Positions 59,201 to 64,000 of a DNA stretch of 64,000 nucleotides are shown one piece after another. The position numbers were made by a program, and so were the translations under genes. The stretch lies in assembly GCF_000003815.2 (NCBI RefSeq), contig NC_049993.1:10010971-10074970 (forward strand). Reading direction: 5' to 3'. This DNA is from Branchiostoma floridae. Its lineage: Eukaryota > Chordata > Leptocardii > Amphioxiformes > Branchiostomatidae. Position 1 is the first letter of the stretch, and each line of letters starts with the position of its first letter. Under the pieces are notes generated by a model that had not been told where the DNA came from, made no database searches, and worked only from the letters and a program-made list of their open reading frames with translations.

Positions 59201-60649
59201 AGAACAATTTAATAGAAGTAGTCAGCTAACTAGAAAAAATCGTTTAACCACTAACTCATTAGGATCGTATGCAAAAAAATCACCCAAATGTTAATCATGT
59301 TAGCATAGTTCCTTCAATCATATTCTCATACAATCGTTACAAAAACATTTGAACCTTACGGAATTCATATCATCCACAACGAAGAAATATATAATCCTGA
59401 CTAGTCTCGCGTGGTCTAAGAAATTATCAAGGATTGTAAGTTTCTTTGTAGTGGATCGTAAGGATCATATGTTTTTGCGTAAGGGTCTTATAAGACATAA
59501 ATGTTTCCTAATATTGGATGGTATGAATTACGTAATGATCATATGTTTCTTAGTATGGACTCAGTTTGAAACGTGTGTACTTATATCAAGAAAATATGGT
59601 AATGTGTGACCTATCTTGAAAAAGTCAAAAGAGAACACGTTACGTTTCAAGAGGTAGACGTACCAAACTCTGGCTGAAATCATCTCACTCCTTTGTTCCC
59701 AGGTATGTAAGAGTTGGTTGTATTGGTAGAATGCCTTCTGCCTGCTAACCTTCTGATCAATTGTGCTGCCCCTAACACCCCCTGCCAGGTACAGATCATC
59801 AGGAGTAGCTGTCAGAGAGTAGCTGTCTAGATTCTCAGGAATATGAATTGCGTCCAATTCGCCTGTGGACGGGTCAAAGCAAGGAGCGGACGAATCATCG
59901 TCCACAAAATCATCTAGAGCTTTTATCGGTACCAGAGGGAAAATCTGCATCTCCCTTCGCACCTGTCCCAGACGCTGGGTTTTGCTTTTGCTGTAGACCA
60001 ACTTGATGTCTGTTGATGGACACTTACTGTCGATTTCGGCATGCTTTTCTGAGCTGATAAGAGAACGGCGGAATGATTTGCACAGAGCAGGAAGGTGTGT
60101 TTCGAGCGCTCATCTTGGTTGAAATCGATCCATCTTAGAGCGGCTACAACGACATCGTCTTCTTCTGAGGTGGTCATCAGATCATTACTGTCAAGCAATG
60201 ACTGGAGCGGGGGCAGAGTCAACTGGAGAAAGGAGGGCTGTAGTGCCACCTGGTTGAACCTGAGAAATTTTAACATATCAAAGCACACATTGTGAATAAA
60301 ATGTCCGCACTAATTTTATAAAGAATTTAAATCACTTTCTAAAAACATAGGGGGTGCAACAGACAGCATCTGATTAGAAACTGTGGAGAACAATAACGGC
60401 TCGCCTAGGTAAACATTGACTGATATGCGGCGAGGATGATGGATACATGTAGCTCCAAACAATTAGTAGAATTATCAAGATGTGTGAATGAACGTTTGTT
60501 GCTTCCATGTACATGAAAAATGGTTTCACTGCAGTGGTATGTACCAATGTGCTGTACTTTCTCTTAAAAATATATGGGATAATAAAACTATATGACATCA
60601 TCCATATGGTCCAATTTTTTATCTAGGACTCTTTTGTCCTAAGCTATCA

Positions 60650-60781
60650 ATAAAGGTGTGGACTGGCTTAAGCACAGAGCAGCTCATCAGGGAGGCAGAG
60701 GACAGAACAAGATGGGCAAAGATCACTGCTGCTGTATGTCGTGGAGCCCCTACGACCACTGTAGTCACGGGCCGTGAGTGA
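60650..60781 (+). pseudogene. LINE polyprotein C-terminal scrap
   Basis: In-frame LSTEQLIREAEDRTRWAKIT, then AVCRGAPTTTVVTGRE and a stop. It matches the usual tail of non-LTR retrotransposon proteins (AxDRxxW ... GAP). Intron of the damaged Kelch-like gene, opposite strand. Confidence 0.65.
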
Positions 60782-61100
60782 CTGATTGCATCAATATTTG
60801 TTATAACTCTATTCTTTCTTAATTTACTACTGAGAAAAATGTATCAATGAAGAAAGGTGAAAATGCCAACATAGCCTGGGAAGAAGGCTTAAGTGAGTGC
60901 TGTTTAGAAACAGATAAACAAATCAAAATGTACTTATCTATTACATATTGTTTGTAACAGCCATGTATTATGTATATAGGACTGACCTGGAGGCGATGTA
61001 TCTCCCACTGGCCTTCACTAAGTCACAATCCCCCAGCATGTCAGCATACATCAACACATCTGCACAGTTGGACACATCCAGATGGTCCTTCATGTATTTT

Positions 61101-61155
61101 GAAAGAGCAAAGGCTCTGTGTCTATCTCAGATAGACACAGAGCCTTTGCTCTTTC
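61101..61155. repeat. Perfect palindrome, two 27-bp arms around one base
   Basis: GAAAGAGCAAAGGCTCTGTG plus TCTATCT, then C at 61128, then its exact reverse complement. The left arm includes the first codons of the BACK-linking exon of the minus-strand Kelch-like gene. Confidence 0.97.
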
Positions 61156-61189
61156 GTGTAATTCTGTGAGCAGCGTAGTTGAAAAGCCT

Positions 61190-61430
61190 TGGATAGATCA
61201 TGATGATATTTAGTACGAAGTTCTATTATGGGCCCCCTACCTCCTTTTTAAGGTACTAGTACTGTAGCAGAACTTGTGATTTTGATATCTTGTGTTCTTG
61301 ACATGGTGTGGCTTTTGACTGGTAGATAGCTCTTGGGGCAGAGAGTAAGTGCTATAAGATTGGACCCCTTAGCACCTTGTTTTAGAACTGCAGGGGTCAA
61401 TTTTGTTTCAAACATTTGATGAAAATAACT
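61190..61430 (+). repeat. Interspersed repeat R, 3' portion
   Basis: GATATCTTGTGTTCTTGACA, GGTGTGGCTTTTGACTGGT and TTTTAGAACTGCAGGGGTC align in order with 13490-13600 (TTTTGACCTTGACATG, GGACTGCAGAGG). Confidence 0.55.
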
Positions 61431-61810
61431 CAAAAAGGTGCTGATGGATCGTCATTACATGTATTTGCAGTGTAGTTTTCTCCTTGAGCAAAACTTAACA
61501 AAATAGAATTTGTACCTGCCAACTCAACTTTTTTCATGAGCGTCACCAGAAACACACCATTTTTTCTTGGTCTCACCTGTAGCAGTCTGCCTGCAGACAT
61601 CAGAGCCTTGACCTGGTCTGGTTCTGTCTGAAGGCAGCCGGTATAGGCGTAGTCCAGGATGGTTGCCAAGGCTACCTCACTCACACCCTGGATGTTGATG
61701 TTTTCCTGCTTGGCCTCTGCGTATCCGCTGGTGAACATGGTACGGAAGTAGGGACTGCAGGAGGCCAGGACGGCACGATGGCAGGGGAAACTGGGGAGAA
61801 AGAGTTTCAT

Positions 61811-64000
61811 TCGAAATAAGCAAACTATGGTATCATTGGAAAGGTCTCTTAGTGGGGAGTTGAACGCTGCAATCCGTTTTCAGATAGCTCTTTTTGTTGC
61901 CGAGTTATTCGCGTTTAAAGTTAAGCACCGATTACAGTAACCCAAAATGTGGATTTTTTAAAAGTGTCTGAAATAGGCAAACTATGGTATTATTGGAAAG
62001 GTCTCTTGGTGGCGAGTTGAACGCTGCAATCCGTTTTCAGATAGCTCTTTTTGTTGCCGAGTTATTCGCGTTTAAAGTTAAGCACCGATTACAGTAACCC
62101 AAAATGTGGATTTTTTAAAAGTGTCTAAAATAGGCAAACTATGGTATCATTGGAAAGGTCTCTTGGTGGGGAGTTGAACGCTGCATTCCGTTTTTAGATA
62201 GCTCTTTTTGTTGTCGAGTTATTGGCGTTTAAAGTTAAGCACCGATTACAGTAACCCAAAATGTGGATTTTTTAAAAAGTGTCCGAAATAGGCAAACTAT
62301 GGTATCATTAGAAAGGTCTCTTTGTGGGGAGTTGAACGCTGCAATCCGTTTTCAGATAGCTCTTTTTGTTGTCGAGTTATCCCCGTTCTTAGCTAAGTCC
62401 CCCTAACCGCGACCCAAAATGTGGAATTTTTAAAAGTGTTCGAAATAGGCAAACTATGGTATCGGTATCATGGAAAGGTCGCTTGGGAGTTGAACGCTGC
62501 AATCCGTTTTTAGATAGCTCTTTTTGTTGTCGAGTTATTGGCGTTTAAAGTTAATCACCGATTACAGTGACCCCAAATGTGAATTTTTTAAAAAGTGTCC
62601 GAAATAGGCAAACTATAGTATCATTGGAAAGGTCTCTTGGTGGGGAGTTGAACGCTGCAATCCGTTTTCAGATAAATCTTTTTGTTGTCGAGTTATTCCC
62701 GTTCTTAGCTAAGTCCCCCTAACCGCGACCCAAAATGTGAATTTTTTAAAAGTGTCCGAAATAGGCAAACTATGGTTTTATTGGAAAGGTCTCTTGGTGG
62801 GGAGTTGAACGCTGCAATCCGTTTTTAGATAGCTCTATTTGTTGCCGAGTTATTCGTGTTTAAAGTTAATCACCGATTACAGTAACCCAAAATGTGGATT
62901 TTTTAAAAAGTGTCCGAAATAGGCAAACTATGGTATCATTGGAAAGGTCTCTTGGTGGGGAGTTGAACGCTGCAATCCGTTTTCAGATATCTCTTTTTGA
63001 CTTTTTGTTGTTGAGTTATTCCCGTTCTTAGCTAAGTCCCCCTAACCGCGACCCAAAATGTGGAATTTTATAAAAGTGTCCGAAATAGGCAAACTATGGT
63101 ATCATTTGAAAGGTCTCTTGGTGGGGAGTTGAACGCTGCAATCCGTTTTTAGATAGCTCTTTTTGTTGTCGAGTTATTGGCGTTTAAAGTTAATCACCGA
63201 TTACAGTAACCCAAAATGTGAATTTTTTAAAAAGTGTCCGAAATAGGCAAACTATAGTATCATTGGAAAGGTCTCTTGGTGGGGAGTTGAACGCTGCAAT
63301 CCGTTTTCAGATAAATCTTTTTGTTGTCGAGTTATTCCCGTTCTTAGCTAAGTCCCCCTAACCGCGACCCAAAATGTGAATTTTTTAAAAGTGTCCGAAA
63401 TAGGCAAACTATGGTTTTATTGGAAAGGTCTCTTGGTGGGGAGTTGAACGCTGCAATCCGTTTTTAGATAGCTCTATTTGTTGCCGAGTTATTCGTGTTT
63501 AAAGTTAATCACCGATTACAGTAACCCAAAATGTGGATTTTTTAAAAAGTGTCCGAAATAGGCAAACTATGGTATCATTGGAAAGGTCTCTTGGTGGGGA
63601 GTTGAACGCTGCAATCCGTTTTCAGATATCTCTTTTTGACTTTTTGTTGTTGAGTTATTCCCGTTCTTAGCTAAGTCCCCCTAACCGCGACCCAAAATGT
63701 GGAATTTTATAAAAGTGTCCGAAATAGGCAAACTATGGTATCATTTGAAAGGTCTCTTGGTGGGGAGTTGAACGCTGCAATCCGTTTTTAGATAGCTCTT
63801 TTTCTTGCCGAGTTATTCGCGTTTAAAGTTAAGCACCGATTACAGTAACCCAAAATGTGGATTTTTTAAAAAGTGTCCGAAATAGGCAAACTATGGTATC
63901 ATTGGAAAGGTCTCTTGGTGGGGAGTTGAACGCTGCAATCCGTTTTCAGATAGCTCTTTTTGTTGTTGAGTATATTCCCGTTCTTAGCTAAGTCCCCCTA
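61811..64000 (+). repeat. Satellite array, ~157-bp monomer, about 14 copies, continues past right edge
   Basis: Each monomer runs AAATAGGCAAACTATGGTAT, GGAAAGGTCTCTTGGTGGGG, AGTTGAACGCTGCAATCCG, CTCTTTTTGTTG and ACCCAAAATGTG. Two forms differ in one 35-base segment: GCGTTTAAAGTTAAGCACCG or CCGTTCTTAGCTAAGTCCCC. Diagnostic variants recur every ~640 bp (GGTTTTATTGG at 62773 and 63415; an extra GACTTTTTGTTGTT at about 62999 and 63638), so four monomers form a higher-order unit. The array starts about 20 bases upstream of the BTB exon acceptor. Confidence 0.96.

Larger units (their letters stand above)
58179..61790 (-). pseudogene. Kelch-like gene (BTB-BACK-Kelch), damaged; first exon not seen
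   Basis: Exons in coding order: 61577-61790 (BTB: FPCHRAVLASCSPYFRTMF, then ILDYAYTGCLQTEPDQ), 60987 to about 61118 (KYMKDHLDVSNCADVLMYAD), 59664-60259 (BACK: VALQPSFLQLTLPPLQSLL, then kelch start YLAGGVRGSTIDQ) and 58179-58965 (kelch blades such as YLKGYIYAIGGDYAKGTAE, then an acidic tail SDQDDSDEENSDND and stop). Phases match, but the BACK exon is 596 bases where a multiple of three is needed. Its frame breaks at about 60093-60098, where CACAC in place of CAC would explain a 2-base insertion. The start of the second exon runs into a perfect palindrome and has no phase-compatible acceptor. It is therefore either a recent pseudogene or a sequencing/assembly problem. Convergent with the intact gene at 53641. 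Confidence 0.8.

Overview
The window reads as animal nuclear DNA: coding exons are split by GT-AG introns, intergenic and intronic space is packed with tRNA-derived SINEs, non-LTR retrotransposon remnants, palindromic MITEs and satellites, and there is one 100-N assembly gap. The gene families (CYP2-like P450, C2H2 zinc-finger protein, type II C-type lectin, CCP/EGF/vWFA receptor, TNF-receptor-like protein, intronless Kelch-like gene) together with the compact repeat-rich introns best fit an invertebrate deuterostome, most likely a lancelet (Branchiostoma). The species call is inference.

Layout. 0.1-3.7 kb: N-terminal four exons of a CYP2-type cytochrome P450 on the minus strand; the haem-binding exons lie beyond the left edge. 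3.8-5.6 kb: a dead non-LTR reverse transcriptase split by a later long-inverted-repeat element. 5.7-6.5 kb: a single-coding-exon C2H2 zinc-finger gene (minus). 9.3-16.2 kb: a six-exon type II C-type lectin receptor gene (minus). 16.2-20.4 kb: repeats, including one repeat nested in another. 20.4-34.5 kb: a 22-exon gene (minus) that I could phase from exon to exon. It predicts a type II membrane protein of about 1,260 residues with a cytoplasmic tail, one membrane segment, nine CCP (sushi) modules, one EGF module and a C-terminal vWFA domain with an intact metal site. One exon carries a 1-base deletion. 37-46 kb: a TNF-receptor-like gene (plus) whose extracellular, membrane and cytoplasmic exons are all phase 1; its signal-peptide exon is not securely found and the sequence gap lies in the way. 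46-53 kb: repeats, with inverted pairs carrying hammerhead-ribozyme-like cores. 53.6-55.4 kb: an intact BTB-BACK-Kelch gene (plus). 58.2-61.8 kb: a second, convergent BTB-BACK-Kelch gene (minus) damaged by a 2-base insertion and a perfect 27-bp palindrome. 61.8-64 kb: a satellite with a ~157-bp monomer and a ~640-bp higher-order period.

Functionally, three of the genes look like cell-surface recognition or signalling receptors: a lectin with a hemITAM-like tail, a membrane-anchored complement-like CCP/vWFA protein, and a TNF receptor with a TRAF-binding-like motif. They sit next to one another, but nothing in the sequence shows that they act together. All exon boundaries were placed by hand from splice motifs, reading phase and domain continuity; transcripts were not available.
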